Shown piece by piece: positions 10,101 through 19,200 of a stretch of 54,196 nucleotides of DNA. Under the pieces are notes generated by a model. The model was not told where the DNA came from. It did no database searches and saw only the letters and a program-made list of their open reading frames with translations. The position numbers were made by a program, and so were the translations under genes. This stretch comes from Candidatus Polarisedimenticolaceae bacterium (GTDB lineage Bacteria; Acidobacteriota; Polarisedimenticolia; Polarisedimenticolales; DASRJG01): contig DASVAW010000093.1 of assembly GCA_036376135.1 (NCBI GenBank), forward strand, positions 1 to 54,196, read 5' to 3'. Each line of letters starts with the position of its first letter. Position 1 is the stretch's first letter.

Positions 10101-10134
10101 GCGCGCCGACCAGGAGTCTCGAGAAGCGTCGCAT
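7105..10134 (-). CDS. TonB-dependent receptor, Oar-like, with carboxypeptidase-regulatory N-terminus
   Basis: This 1009-residue outer-membrane protein has a signal peptide (LLVGALLALPLMWLAGG...). A carboxypeptidase-regulatory-like domain follows at about 27-110 (GTLRGKVADEKGEPLVGVTI), then the segment ETVTVTATRPVV. Next come a plug domain (QYLVDGVSTRDP, IESVEIKLTGVSAEYGEFQGG) and a long beta-barrel ending in LNFALTW, with the terminal aromatic typical of BAM substrates. The ATG at 10134 is favoured because AGGAGG lies 7 bp upstream; an ATG two codons earlier is only 1 bp from it. It lies 40 bp after the porin-like gene, probably in one operon and hence under that gene's promoter. Substrate unknown; related families import large or complex ligands or serve in adhesion. 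Confidence 0.93.
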   Translation of the reverse strand: MRRFSRLLVGALLALPLMWLAGGEVLAGSTLYGTLRGKVADEKGEPLVGVTIQVRSPELIRDVVRITDAEGNFFVPDLPQGKFTVVAQLQGYITLSIETDIQKDRTTQLPVVLKEGELSETVTVTATRPVVDKTATESAGNYDKAFTDSLPAGRSYQSLVQFAPGVTGGSNPNVLGGTSSSNQYLVDGVSTRDPVTGTFGSNVNFDAIESVEIKLTGVSAEYGEFQGGLTSVTIKSGGNEFTGSFRDVISAPRWTRLYSPASEGEFAAPVTAGQGLGFTYNRPARRTTYDPGADKETNRMSLTLGGPIVVDTAWFFMSYDRIDNRANAVLGNPTGGTSGNGTYINFFDGDIPSLKLTWQATNNHRFQYSFFEDPARTTRCYGQLFFGGDCYDSYTVDLQGQGGFSYILNWTANWSPTLTTDFKYTRFKNSFKIQPLTPIPSKPQFIFDEALGSGPAAGNGPAIEGPYDPFGAIPNDTYDANIFDETPEDRRREQWELQATKFLDTDSIGSHTIKIGADYKEQDRVGASIIQGNSLTYFYRLDALADPDDPANRAFFYMIDYAEPNTAIPINKFTALYVNDEWQLNENLAFNLGLRWEKSDNRNDVGEKIIKDDGFAPRLGVAWDVTGQGKHLVKATASRYLAGVNITTLSPFVRGAGGQSSYNFLFNANFPNPPGPSGSPTGWQTLFEVRPDPGSNLFEPGIQPQSIDEYTLGYEFQFNPTFGVGAKYVKRDWDNIITQTFDFDYVFTPPDVVTSRQIQTLGINEDAKRSYEGVILTADKRFANNWELRANYVWSKTEGNVETENGFDSFGAYDVPDATQNRYGLLSFDVKHAVKFQASYEIPLKSARHGLSVGSIFDFRAGNPWARNRTYSQIVGPGYNGTQDLPLGTECLASAPCANALTGDQVATVQHFTDPRGSTGREPNAWNLDLSAKYRFKFSKNTNFEAMFECFNVTNEQNTLVVSSTWFEAPGSAAQRRTNYTLGFPTAYGTAGTNLQTPRAYRLNFALTW

Positions 10135-10174
10135 GGTCATGCCTCCTGAGCAGGTCTTTCGCGTTGCGTCCGGG

Positions 10175-11518
10175 TCAGAATTTCGCCGTCGCACTGACGT
10201 ACAGGCGGCGCGAGGTGCTCTTTCCGAACAGCGGCTCTTCGTTGCCGATCGCCGTGCCCGGGAACAGCTGGGCGAAGCAGAAGTCCAGGGTCAGGTTGTT
10301 GCCGTACGCGTAGCGCGCGGCGACGCCGAACTCCTGGCCGAGGTTCTTGTTGGTGGCGGTCGGGCTGATCTCCGTGTTGCGCATCATGCGTTGCGCCACG
10401 CCCATCAGGGTGATCCCGTTCGTGATCTCGGCCTCGAAGCCGACCTGGATCGCGCGGAGGCCCGGCGCGCCGCCGATGTAGGTGCGGCCCCACGTGCCGT
10501 TCCAGAAGTCGAGCATGCCGTAACGGTTGTGGAAGTCCTGCGCGAGCGGGTTGAAGGTCTCGACGTCCGCGCTCGCCGGGTCGTCGCCCGAGAAGTCGGC
10601 GTACAGCCCGTAGACCTTCGACGTCCGGCCGTTGCGCTCCCAGCGCCAGCCGAGCGAGGCCTCGAACGCGTCGGCATTCGCGTCCTGGAGGAGCAGCGTG
10701 TTCTCGTCCACGGTGCGACCGTCCTGGATCGCGGCGTTGGCCTTCGCGAAGAAGCCGGTCGCCGGGTTGTAGGCGTACCGGCCGGTGTAGGTGAAACGCT
10801 TGTCGATGAACGACGGACCGCCGATGGACTCCAGCGAGGTGTGGTTGAAGTTGTAGAGGACGCCGAGATCGACCTCGACGTTCTCGCCGAACTTCATCGA
10901 CTGGTACAGGACGTAGAAGTCCCAGTCGCCGGTGTTGTCCTCGGAGGCGGAGACATCGGTGAGCAGCTCGGGATTGTCGAAGTCGGCCACCTTCGCCCAG
11001 ACGAGCGAGAGGGCGCCCCAACGATTGCCGATGTCCGCGCGCGCGGCGTCCCACGACAGGCCGCCGTAGAAGTCGTTGTCGCCCGCGAGCCATTCGTCGC
11101 CGAGCACGACCTCCTGGCGCCCGAGCCGAAGGTCGAGTTTCTCGCCGAAGACCTGCTTCGCCTCGATGTACGCTCGGTACAGGCTCAGTTTCCCGAAGGT
11201 GAAGTCCAGCGTCGATCCACCCTTCACCGGCGTGTAGTCCTCGCCGGCGGCCCCGAGACCCTGCACGTCGAAGAGGACGTTGACGTCCCGATCGAGTGAG
11301 ATCTGGGTCCCGATGTTCGCGCGGTACCCGATGTACCCGATCTTGTCGTCCCTGCCGAGGAACGAGTCGCTCAGGTTGTCGTTGTACTCCGGCCGAACGC
11401 GCAGGCTGCCGAACCAGTCCCACTTCGCGGTCGAGCCGTCGCCCTCCTCAGCGCTGAACGCCGGCATGACGCCCAACGCCATGACGCCGAGCGCCGCCAG
11501 AACCTTCCACCGTCTCAT
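10175..11518 (-). CDS. porin-like outer-membrane beta-barrel (alginate-export-like)
   Basis: This 447-residue protein has a signal peptide (LAALGVMALGVMPAFSAEE) and alternating beta-strand patterns throughout. FGSLRVRPEYNDN and LRLGRQEVVLGDEWLAGDNDFYGGL resemble the alginate-export (AlgE-like) porin family, and it ends in ATAKF with a C-terminal Phe, the usual barrel-insertion signal. AAGGAGGA lies 8 bp before the ATG. The family is often annotated 'alginate export', but nothing here shows alginate is the substrate; a general porin for sugars or acids is equally possible. It is probably the first gene of an operon with the downstream TonB-dependent receptor, driven from the -24/-12 element at 11673-11688. 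Confidence 0.8.
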   Translation of the reverse strand: MRRWKVLAALGVMALGVMPAFSAEEGDGSTAKWDWFGSLRVRPEYNDNLSDSFLGRDDKIGYIGYRANIGTQISLDRDVNVLFDVQGLGAAGEDYTPVKGGSTLDFTFGKLSLYRAYIEAKQVFGEKLDLRLGRQEVVLGDEWLAGDNDFYGGLSWDAARADIGNRWGALSLVWAKVADFDNPELLTDVSASEDNTGDWDFYVLYQSMKFGENVEVDLGVLYNFNHTSLESIGGPSFIDKRFTYTGRYAYNPATGFFAKANAAIQDGRTVDENTLLLQDANADAFEASLGWRWERNGRTSKVYGLYADFSGDDPASADVETFNPLAQDFHNRYGMLDFWNGTWGRTYIGGAPGLRAIQVGFEAEITNGITLMGVAQRMMRNTEISPTATNKNLGQEFGVAARYAYGNNLTLDFCFAQLFPGTAIGNEEPLFGKSTSRRLYVSATAKF

Positions 11519-11672
11519 CGTGCAGGTCCTCCTTCGCTATCGTTGAGACCTATCGCCTTCACCGTCCCGCCGCTTCGCCCCTCTCGGCGGCGGCAGGCGC
11601 ACACGAATCGAGCTCTCCCGGTATCCCCTTCGAACTCAACCCCCGGGCGTAACTCACCGAACGTGGTCCGAA

Positions 11673-11688
11673 AGCAATCCCCGTACCC
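11673..11688 (-). promoter_or_regulatory. candidate sigma-54 (-24/-12) promoter for porin-receptor operon
   Basis: On the minus strand the string reads GGGTACGGGGATTGCT. Aligned to the RpoN consensus TGGCACGNNNNTTGCW it keeps the GG at -24, A-C-G of the first block, the full TTGCT of the second block, and exact spacing. Transcription would start near 11662, giving a leader of about 144 nt. The same element, at the same spacing, occurs before the second receptor gene (19667-19682). No good sigma-70 pair was seen in this gap. Confidence 0.55.
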
Positions 11689-11702
11689 CGGGAACGACTT
11701 CT

Positions 11703-11729
11703 GTAAGTCATTCGTTTGCATGACTTTAC
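11703..11729. promoter_or_regulatory. imperfect inverted repeat upstream of -24/-12 element
   Basis: GTAAGTCAT (11703-11711) is followed 8 bases later by ATGACTTTAC (11720-11729), its complement with one extra T. It sits about 40-65 bases upstream of the predicted start site of the porin operon. This could be an activator-binding site for a sigma-54 enhancer-binding protein or another regulator. The remainder of the 277-base gap (11519-11795) shows no gene. Confidence 0.35.
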
Positions 11730-11795
11730 AATTCGCACTTCGGCTGCGCCGGACCTCCGTCCGGCCGCTTTTTTGAAGGCGTCCAAACTCTTGAA

Positions 11796-14036
11796 TCAAC
11801 GGGACGGCAGCCGTGGGAGGAGTGGAGCGAGCTTGGGGTCCGCCTCGGCGGCGCGCCGTATCGCCGGGTCCGCGCTCAGTGCCAGCGCCCGGGCGAGGTA
11901 CTCGAGCGAGGTCGCCTCGCGACCGGCTTCCGCCGCGACGCTGGCCAGGGCGAGCGCGGTACCGGGGCTGTCCGGAGCCAGCTCCCAGGACCGCTCGAGA
12001 TCCCGGGTGGCCTCGGCGAGCCTTCCCTCCGCCGCGCTCCGGACCCCGCGGACGAAGCAGGCTCGCGCGAGCCATCGGCCGACCGACCTCCCCTCGCCGA
12101 AGCGGGCCAGGGCCTGCTCGAGCCGCTCCACCTGGCCCTCCAGCACGCCGGCCTCCTCGGCGCTCGCGGCGGCGAACGTCGCGATCGCGGGATGCGCCCC
12201 GGCACTCCACATCCGGTCGGCCTCGCGCAGCGCCAAGTCCGGGCGTCCGGCGGCACGGAGGAAGATCCCGAGATTCAACTCCGGGAAGAGCCGGCGGGCG
12301 CTGCCGGGCAACGATCCCCGAACGGGACCGACCCGCGACGCCAGCTCGGCCTGCGTGCGGTCGAGGCTCACGCGCCCCGCCGGGGTCGTCCCCTCCTCGC
12401 GCACCCAGACCGCGGCCGCGCGATCGACGTGGACGAGCACCCACGCCGAACTCGCCGCGAGCCGCGCGACGAGTCCGGGGGTCTCCATCGCCGCGTGATC
12501 CAGGATCGCGATCCGCACGCCGTATCGGGCGTGGAGGGACTCGGGATCGACGCGGCCCGCCATGACCTGCTCGCGATACTCCTTCAGGAACGATACGGGG
12601 TACATCGACGTGTTGTCGGCGATGAAGACGCCCCCGGGCGGGCGGAGCTCGCGCAGGAGCCACCCACTCGTGTCGAAGTTGTTGAGCACCGTACCCGCGG
12701 GTCGCGCGCGCGCGACGTACGCCGTCGCCTCGACCGGGAATCGGCCGGCGTCCCATCCCCAGCCGGTCCATCCCGGTGCGCGATAGGTCCCCGGAGGCAG
12801 GTGATCGGCGAGTCGCGCCCACGCGACGAAGAGCACGACTCCCGCCGCGACGAACGCGCTCGCTTCACGACGGCGGAAGAGGCGCTCCCACGCCCCCTGG
12901 ATGGAGGGAAGCGCAAGCATGGCGGCGACCGGCGGCACCAGGGCGAGGTTGCGGATCATCGGGATCGCGAGGATCGAGAACCCGACGAAGGCGATCGGTT
13001 CCAGCCGACGCCCCTCGCGCCAGGCGGACGGCGCCTCGACCGCGGCGGCGACGGCCACGGCGATCGCGAGGCGGTAGGGCCATCCACGCGCCGCGTCCGT
13101 CGGAAGCACGCACCAGGCCACCGCAAGGACGAAGCCCACCGCGCCGCGAACCGGAGGGGAGGAGCCGCCGCGCCGGAGGGCGAACACGAACCCGAGCACC
13201 ACCGCGATTCCCAGCACTGCCCACGTGGCCGGTCCGGCGCCACGAAACAGCTCGGTCGTCGGAACGAACTCGGTCAGCGCCCCCCGAAGCACGGGCTCCC
13301 GACGCAGCAGCGCGAGTTGCTCGACCGGCCACGCCAGCGCGCGGAATCCCTGCGGGTGCGTCAGGCACGCCACGGCCGCGGACGCCATCACCAGCGCACC
13401 CCGGCGGAGGGAAGTCGCGCGACCCGCTTCGCCGATGGCGCCGCGGCGGTCCCCCGCGAGACCCGCGGCAAGCCCCGCGGCGGCGACGAGCATGCCGTTG
13501 ACGAAGTAGCCGTGGAAGTGGATCCAGAGCCCGATCGCGGCGGGCAAGGCCCAGCGAAGGGTCCTCCACGGGATCGCCCCGCCGACCGCGACGAGCGTGA
13601 AGGCGAGAAACACGTGGGAGAGGGTGTCGGGGCGAGGCTCGAGACGGTAGGCGTTCGCGACGAGGACGATCGACGTGCCCACGAGCGCGGGACCCGGCCG
13701 GGCTCCCCCTCGCCGGAGCAGCGCCATCCAGGCGGCCGCGACGAGCGCGCACAGGCCGATCTGGTACGCCATGAGCGCGTGTTCGCCGCCGGCGCGATCG
13801 ACCGCCGCCACCAGGACCGAGGCCAGCCACTTGTCCTCGACGTAGCGGTAACCGGGAAACGGATGGACGAACGTCGAGACGCCGATGGGGGCTGCGCCGT
13901 CGAGGATGGCCCGGCCGACGGCGACCTGCTGCGGGAGGTCGGGATCGACGAGACGGTGCGCGCCGAACGCCGCGCCCAGGAGCAAGACGGCGACGAGGGC
14001 GACCCAACGGCTGCGGCGCGGGGCGGTCGCGGTCAC
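11796..14036 (-). CDS. GT-C-like multi-spanning membrane protein with TPR-like C-terminus
   Basis: This 746-residue protein has about ten or more hydrophobic helices in the first ~430 residues and a soluble C-terminal third. The first periplasmic loop (VDPDLPQQVAVGRAILDG ... YRYVEDKWLASV) matches the acidic loop pattern of GT-C-fold membrane glycosyltransferase-like proteins that commonly read DPDLWWHLATG. The C-terminus (ELNLGIFLRAAGRPDLALREADR and onward) is TPR-like. It starts with GTG, and the upstream gene's TGA overlaps it as GTGA (14036-14033), so the two are translationally coupled. A sugar or phosphosugar transfer role is inferred from fold resemblance and the phosphodiesterase partner. 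No acceptor or donor can be named. Confidence 0.7.
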   Translation of the reverse strand: MTATAPRRSRWVALVAVLLLGAAFGAHRLVDPDLPQQVAVGRAILDGAAPIGVSTFVHPFPGYRYVEDKWLASVLVAAVDRAGGEHALMAYQIGLCALVAAAWMALLRRGGARPGPALVGTSIVLVANAYRLEPRPDTLSHVFLAFTLVAVGGAIPWRTLRWALPAAIGLWIHFHGYFVNGMLVAAAGLAAGLAGDRRGAIGEAGRATSLRRGALVMASAAVACLTHPQGFRALAWPVEQLALLRREPVLRGALTEFVPTTELFRGAGPATWAVLGIAVVLGFVFALRRGGSSPPVRGAVGFVLAVAWCVLPTDAARGWPYRLAIAVAVAAAVEAPSAWREGRRLEPIAFVGFSILAIPMIRNLALVPPVAAMLALPSIQGAWERLFRRREASAFVAAGVVLFVAWARLADHLPPGTYRAPGWTGWGWDAGRFPVEATAYVARARPAGTVLNNFDTSGWLLRELRPPGGVFIADNTSMYPVSFLKEYREQVMAGRVDPESLHARYGVRIAILDHAAMETPGLVARLAASSAWVLVHVDRAAAVWVREEGTTPAGRVSLDRTQAELASRVGPVRGSLPGSARRLFPELNLGIFLRAAGRPDLALREADRMWSAGAHPAIATFAAASAEEAGVLEGQVERLEQALARFGEGRSVGRWLARACFVRGVRSAAEGRLAEATRDLERSWELAPDSPGTALALASVAAEAGREATSLEYLARALALSADPAIRRAAEADPKLAPLLPRLPSR

Positions 14037-16150
14037 GAGCCCGCGTCGAGCTCGCGCAGGAGCGCCTTCGCCTCCCCGGAGGTCGGGTCCTTCGCGAGCG
14101 CGAGGCGAAGCGCTTCGCGGGCCTCCGCGCGTCGTCCGGCGATCGCGAGCGCCCTCGCCCGCAGGATGTGCGAGGCCGCGTTTCCTCCCGTCGCCGTCAC
14201 GAGCCGATCGAACAGCCCGATCGCATCCGCAAATCGCCGCTGGTACAGCCGGAGGTTCCCGAATCGCTCGAGCGCGCCGGGAAGCGACGGGTCGAGCTCG
14301 AGCGCCTTCGCGTACGATCGCTCCGCCGCGACGAGGTCCCGCCGCTCCTCGGCCGCGACGGCAAGCCCCACGCAGGCGCGCGCGCGGTCCGAAGGAACGT
14401 CGCCGAGCTCGTACGCCGCGCGGAACCAGCGCTCCGCCTCCGCCACCCGTCTATCCTGGATCAGGATCTGGGCGTAGAAGAGCGCGGTGCGGGGGTCGGA
14501 CGCGTCGAGGGCGAGCGTGCGCTCGAGTCCGCGCAACGCCTCCTCGCGGCGGCCGGCCTTCACGTAAGCCTCGGCCAGGTAGGCATTCGCGGTTACGAGA
14601 TCGGGAGCCAACTTCACGGCGCGCTGCAAGGGCACGATCGCCTCCGCGGCCCGCTGCATCTGAAGGAGGACGAGCCCCTCGCCGACCCACCCGAGCGTGA
14701 AGGTCGGCGCATCGCGCTGGAGCTCCCGGATGACGCGCAGCGCCTCCTCGCGTTTCCCGCGCGCGGCCAGGATCAAGGCCATGTTGTAGCGATTGAGCGG
14801 GACGGCGGCCTGTCCCTGCGTCGGCCCTCCCGCGGCGCGCTCCGCTCCCGGCGCTCCGCCGACGTAACCGAGGGCGCGCAGCTTCGCGATCGTCTCGTCC
14901 TCGCCGGGGATGTCCCCCGCCTCCCCCTTCGCGCGCTCTCCGGCGGTTTCGTAGTCCGGCACGGTGCGGATCGGCTCCGCGAGGGTCCCGGGGACGAACG
15001 CCGCGTCGATCGAGCGGCCGACGAGGTTCTCCGCGAGCGGCAGCCCCGCCAGCCGGGCGATCGTCGGAAAGACGTCGTAGACGCTCGCTTCGGGAATCTC
15101 TCCGGGTCCTTTCACCCCGCGACCCCAGGCGACGACGATCCCCTCCGCGCGGTGGCTGAGCGGCGCCTGGTTTCCATACCGGTTCTGCGTGGACAGGCGC
15201 GGCCGGCGCGGACCGACCTTGAAGCCGTGATCGCTCACGACGAGCACCGTCGTCTTCGCGGGGTCGACGGAGGCGAGGACATCACCCACGACGCGATCGG
15301 CCTCCGCGTAATACGCGTCCCACACCGGCCCGAACCGGGCGACCTCGGCGTCGCTCGCCCACGGAAGGCGCGGCGGCTGGTATTCGCCGAAGAGGTGGCC
15401 GACGGCGTCGGTTCCCTCGAGGTACACCGCCGCGATCGTGGGCCGGTACCTTCGGATCAGCTCCGGCGCCAGTCGACGGTAGAGCTCGGTCGTCCGGAGG
15501 ATCCCCACGAAGGTCTCGAGCTTCTCCGGGTCGGGCGCGAGCGACCCGGGACCGAAGAAAGTCATCGCGTGCGCGTCTCCGATCGCGCGGTCGACCTCCC
15601 CCCGCGCGCGCTCGATCTCCGCCGCGACCTCGGGGGGGTGGGCGAGACCCGTCGTCGCGCGCGTGGCGCCGCCCGCGATCTGGTGCGACCCCGCGCGGTC
15701 GGAGACGAGGAACCCTCGGACCGGCTCCGCGGGCCAGCTCGCGTACCAACCGACGACGCCGACGGAGAGCCCCTGCTCGGTCGCCACGTTCCAGAAGGCG
15801 CGCACGCGCCGCTCGTCGGAGCGCACCGGCTCCTCGACGCCGTCGCGCTTGGTGAGGAACCCGACGATCCCGTGGTCCTCGGGGTGCCGCCCCGTCGCGA
15901 TGCTCGTCCAGACGATCGGCGACAGGAGCGGATTCTCCGCGCGCAGAACACCCCAAGCTCCCTCGCGCCGCAGCCGCGAGAGGTTCGGAATTCTCCCGTC
16001 CCGCTCGAGACGATCGAGGATCTCCCAGTCCGCGCCGTCGAGGCCGACCACGAGCACCTTCGTATCGGGGCTGGGAGGGAGCGTGCCCGTGGAAGGGGTG
16101 GAACACGCGGGGAGGAAGAGCAGCAGAGCCGCGAGGGCGAGCCGGCGCAT
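14033..16150 (-). CDS. type I phosphodiesterase-like lipoprotein with TPR repeats
   Basis: This 705-residue protein has a signal peptide and lipobox LPAC (Cys16). The N-terminal enzyme domain belongs to the alkaline phosphatase/nucleotide pyrophosphatase superfamily: VVGLDGADWEILD (metal ligand Asp38), SPIVWTSIATG (predicted nucleophile Thr82), YLEGTDAVGHLF and VVSDHGF. The junction motif LRALGYVGG lies near 428-436, followed by TPR repeats to the end. An upstream frame extension was rejected because the ATG at 16150 begins the signal peptide. TATACT at 16165-16160 could be its -10. It overlaps the downstream GT-C-like gene by GTGA. A periplasm-facing phosphodiesterase tethered to the membrane is the likely form; substrate unknown. 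Confidence 0.88.
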   Translation of the reverse strand: MRRLALAALLLFLPACSTPSTGTLPPSPDTKVLVVGLDGADWEILDRLERDGRIPNLSRLRREGAWGVLRAENPLLSPIVWTSIATGRHPEDHGIVGFLTKRDGVEEPVRSDERRVRAFWNVATEQGLSVGVVGWYASWPAEPVRGFLVSDRAGSHQIAGGATRATTGLAHPPEVAAEIERARGEVDRAIGDAHAMTFFGPGSLAPDPEKLETFVGILRTTELYRRLAPELIRRYRPTIAAVYLEGTDAVGHLFGEYQPPRLPWASDAEVARFGPVWDAYYAEADRVVGDVLASVDPAKTTVLVVSDHGFKVGPRRPRLSTQNRYGNQAPLSHRAEGIVVAWGRGVKGPGEIPEASVYDVFPTIARLAGLPLAENLVGRSIDAAFVPGTLAEPIRTVPDYETAGERAKGEAGDIPGEDETIAKLRALGYVGGAPGAERAAGGPTQGQAAVPLNRYNMALILAARGKREEALRVIRELQRDAPTFTLGWVGEGLVLLQMQRAAEAIVPLQRAVKLAPDLVTANAYLAEAYVKAGRREEALRGLERTLALDASDPRTALFYAQILIQDRRVAEAERWFRAAYELGDVPSDRARACVGLAVAAEERRDLVAAERSYAKALELDPSLPGALERFGNLRLYQRRFADAIGLFDRLVTATGGNAASHILRARALAIAGRRAEAREALRLALAKDPTSGEAKALLRELDAGS

Positions 16151-16159
16151 GACCGCCGC

Positions 16160-16165
16160 AGTATA
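16160..16165 (-). promoter_or_regulatory. candidate -10 element for phosphodiesterase operon
   Basis: The minus strand reads TATACT ten bases before the ATG at 16150, just downstream of the terminator of the preceding receptor gene. No -35 hexamer is recognisable in the T-rich terminator tail upstream. Such a short leader would leave little room for a Shine-Dalgarno site, and none is obvious. Confidence 0.35.
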
Positions 16166-16170
16166 GGCAA

Positions 16171-16206
16171 GAAAGAAAAAGGGGGAGGGATTGCTCCCTC
16201 CCCCTT
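16171..16206 (-). terminator. rho-independent terminator of receptor gene 2
   Basis: On the minus strand a perfect 12-bp stem (AAGGGGGAGGGA at 16206-16195 with its complement at 16190-16179) with a 4-base loop is followed by a T-rich tail (TTTTTCTTTCTT to 16171). It begins 27 bases after the receptor stop at 16233. This is a textbook intrinsic terminator and isolates the receptor from the downstream phosphodiesterase gene. Confidence 0.9.
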
Positions 16207-16232
16207 CGCCGCTCACGCGGGTGTGGGACCGA

Positions 16233-19200
16233 TCAGAAGGACCAGCGCGCGTTCAGGCGGACCTGCCGGGGGCCCTGGAACAGCACGGTCTGGCCGTAGT
16301 CCGGGTCGGGGATGCCGGCCTGGCGCTCGACCTGGTCGTTGACGCGGACCGCCTTCTGCGAGTTGAGCGCGTTGACGACGACGACGCCGAGCTGCAGGTC
16401 GCCCATCTTCAACTTGCGCGTCCAGTTGAGGAGGAGGTCGATGTTCATCGTCTTCGGCGTGCGGCCGAGATTGCCGCGACTGACCTTGGTGAAGTCGTAG
16501 AGGAAGAACCCGCTGAAGACGAGGGGATCCGACTGCTCGAGCTCGATCGGTCCGGTCGCCAGGCACAAGCCGTCCTGGCAGCCGACGACGTCCGCGCCGA
16601 GAAGCTCGAGATCGGCCTGCGTGGATTCCGACCACCACCCGTAGATCGGGTCGGTGCCGGGGATCTCACCGGCGTTCTGGTAGTTCGGGTGTGCGAGCAT
16701 CGAGGTTCGGGGCGTCCCCGAGGCGTAGTTGAACGAGGCGCCCGCGGTCCATCCGTTCTCCCACTGATACGAGCCGTAGAGCTTGAGGGAGTGCGGGCGA
16801 TCGGTGTTGAGCGGGCCGCTGCCGAACTGGGTCGACAGGAGCGGCGAGTTCGGGAAGTCGTACAGGGAGGAGATGTTCGGGTCGTCCTGCTGGTTGTCGT
16901 TGCGGTACAGGCCTTCATAGAAGCCCCGCAGCCGCGCGTACCGGTAGTTCGCGAAGAACAACCAGTTGTCCGAGAACCGCTTGTTCAGGACGAGCTCGAT
17001 CGCCTGGTACTTGCGATCGGGAGCCGGGAACGTGGACGGCGTGTTCTCGCCGGGATTCGCCAGCACATACGCGCTGAACGCCTCGACGCCGTAGTCCGGG
17101 AACGGGTTGAAGGGGTACCCGTACCCGAGGCCGTAATAGAAGTTCTGGGTCGCCTCGACGGCGCTCAGCTGGATGTCCTCGAGAGCGCGTCCCTGCTCGC
17201 GGTAGATCCCGCGCACTTCGAGGGACAGGTCCTTCGAGAGCTCCTGCTGGTACCCGAGCACGATCTCATCGACGTACGGGAGCTTCGTTCCTTCGGTGAG
17301 GACGGAAGGATCGAGCCCCTGGAAGAAGATCGCGGAGTTCGGGTTGCCGAGGTGGTCGTTGAGGCCGGTGTAGTTGGGGATGTCGTATCCGCCGTAGCGG
17401 TAGAGGGAGAGGCCGATTTCGTTCGAGAGTGCGCGGATCGCGAGGTCGTTCGGGATCCGCTCGAAGTAACGGGAGGCGTTCGCGTAGATCTTGCTGCGGC
17501 CGTCCCCCGTGACATCGAAGGTCGCGCCGATGCGGGGCGAATACGCCCAGTCGAACTTGTAGTCCTGCGCGGTGTAGTCCGTCGAACCGGGGATGCGGGT
17601 CAGAGCTCCCGGGAACGCGGGGTCGAGCGCGACGCGCTGGAACGGAACCGTGTATTCGCCGGAACCCGCGATCTCCTGCTGGCTCGCGCGGAGGCCGAGC
17701 TTGAGGTTCCAGCGGGTGCCGATCGACCAGGTGTCCTGGATGAAGAAGTTCAGCTCCGTCGAGGTGGTCGGCGGAGGAAGCGGGCTGAAGCGCGCGCGGG
17801 TGACGCGGAAGTTGTTGTTCGCGCGACCGGTCACGAGGTAACCGGCCGTCGAGCGCAGGTTGATGTAGCAGTCGTCCCCGGCCGGGGCGACGGCGCAGTC
17901 CACGAGGCCGGCGCCCTGCGTGTTGTAGTCCTGGTCGCTGTTGACGTCGATCGGGATCTGGAAATCCCTCGGATCGCCGGGGTACTGCTGGTCCTCGGAG
18001 AACTCGAGGTCGTAGTAGTCGACGCCGAACTTGAGCTCGTGATTCGCGAGCGCCCAGGTGGCGATCGCCTTGACCTGAAGGCTCTTGTCTTCCTGGGGCG
18101 CGAGGAATCCCGCGCCGCCGTACCGCCAGACGGTCCCGGTGCCCGGGCTGTCCGGAGCGCACCCCGCGAGACCCAGGACGCAGCGCAGCTCGCGCTGGTC
18201 GGTGAGGGTCGGCTTGTTGAGGGCCAGCGTCTCGTCGAACTCGCCGGTCTTCTGCGAGACCTGCGCCTGGACGAAGAAGTTCGGGGCGAGCACGCCGTCG
18301 TATTTCAGCGAGAAGTTGTCCGCGCCGTAGCTGATTCGCGACTGGCCGCCCCCCTGGGCGTAGTCGAGGAAGGTCAGCGACGTGGAGTTGTTCACGTCCT
18401 GGGTCGTCCGCTGCGCGCCGTTGGCGCCGCGGGACGGGTCGCCGAAGCCGGTGAGCTCGACGCGGTGGTTCGGGTTCAGGTACCACGTCAGCTTCGCCGC
18501 CCAGTTGTTGCTCGTGCGCTCGCGCTCGATCGTCTGGCCGGCGGTCGCGAATTGGCGCGTGCCGACACCGGTCTGGTCGCCGGTCTGGGACAACGGGATC
18601 AGCTGGTCCTCGATCGTGAACGCTTCCTTGGTGGTGACCTGGTTGTAGGCGAGGAAGTAGAAGAGCTTGTCCTTGATGATCGGCCCGCCGACCGAAAGGT
18701 CGAGGTCGGTCGTCGACATGGAGTCCTGGTTGGACGCTCCGACGATGAGGTCGACCTGCTTGTAGGCGCTCATGAGCCCCTTGGGCTGCACGAAGACGCC
18801 GACCGCGCCGTCGATGTTGTTGTTCCCCGACTTCACGATCGTGTTGATCACGCCGCCGGTGGCCTGGCCGAACTCGGCGTCGATGGCGCCGGTCTTGACC
18901 TGGATCTCCTCGAGGAACGCGTACGTCACGCCGCTCCCCAGCGAGCCGTAGACGCCGCTGTAGGTTCCGAGGCCGCCGTACCCGCCGTTCGTGATGTTCA
19001 CGCCGTCGACGAGGTAGGAGTTCTCGAGGCCGGTCGAGCCGGAGATCGAGTAGTTCCCCTGCCCGGTGCCGCCGCCGCTCTCGACGCCCGGCGCGAGCGC
19101 GAAGGTCTGCGAGAAGTTGCGACCCACGGGGATGAAGTCGACGTACTTGTCGACCGTGAACGTGCCCCCGATGGTCGTCGTCTTCGGATCGACCAGCGGC

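Noticed and set aside
11747-11774. Hairpin followed by T6 on the plus strand, between two minus-strand genes
   Set aside because: It looks like a terminator (7-bp stem), but no plus-strand gene ends there. On the minus strand there is no U-run after the stem, so it is not called as a terminator of the GT-C-like gene.
12192-14477. Plus-strand open frame of about 760 codons opposite the GT-C-like gene
   Set aside because: Composition is Arg/Gly/Pro repeats without a hydrophobic core; the minus strand encodes clear membrane helices and a TPR domain.
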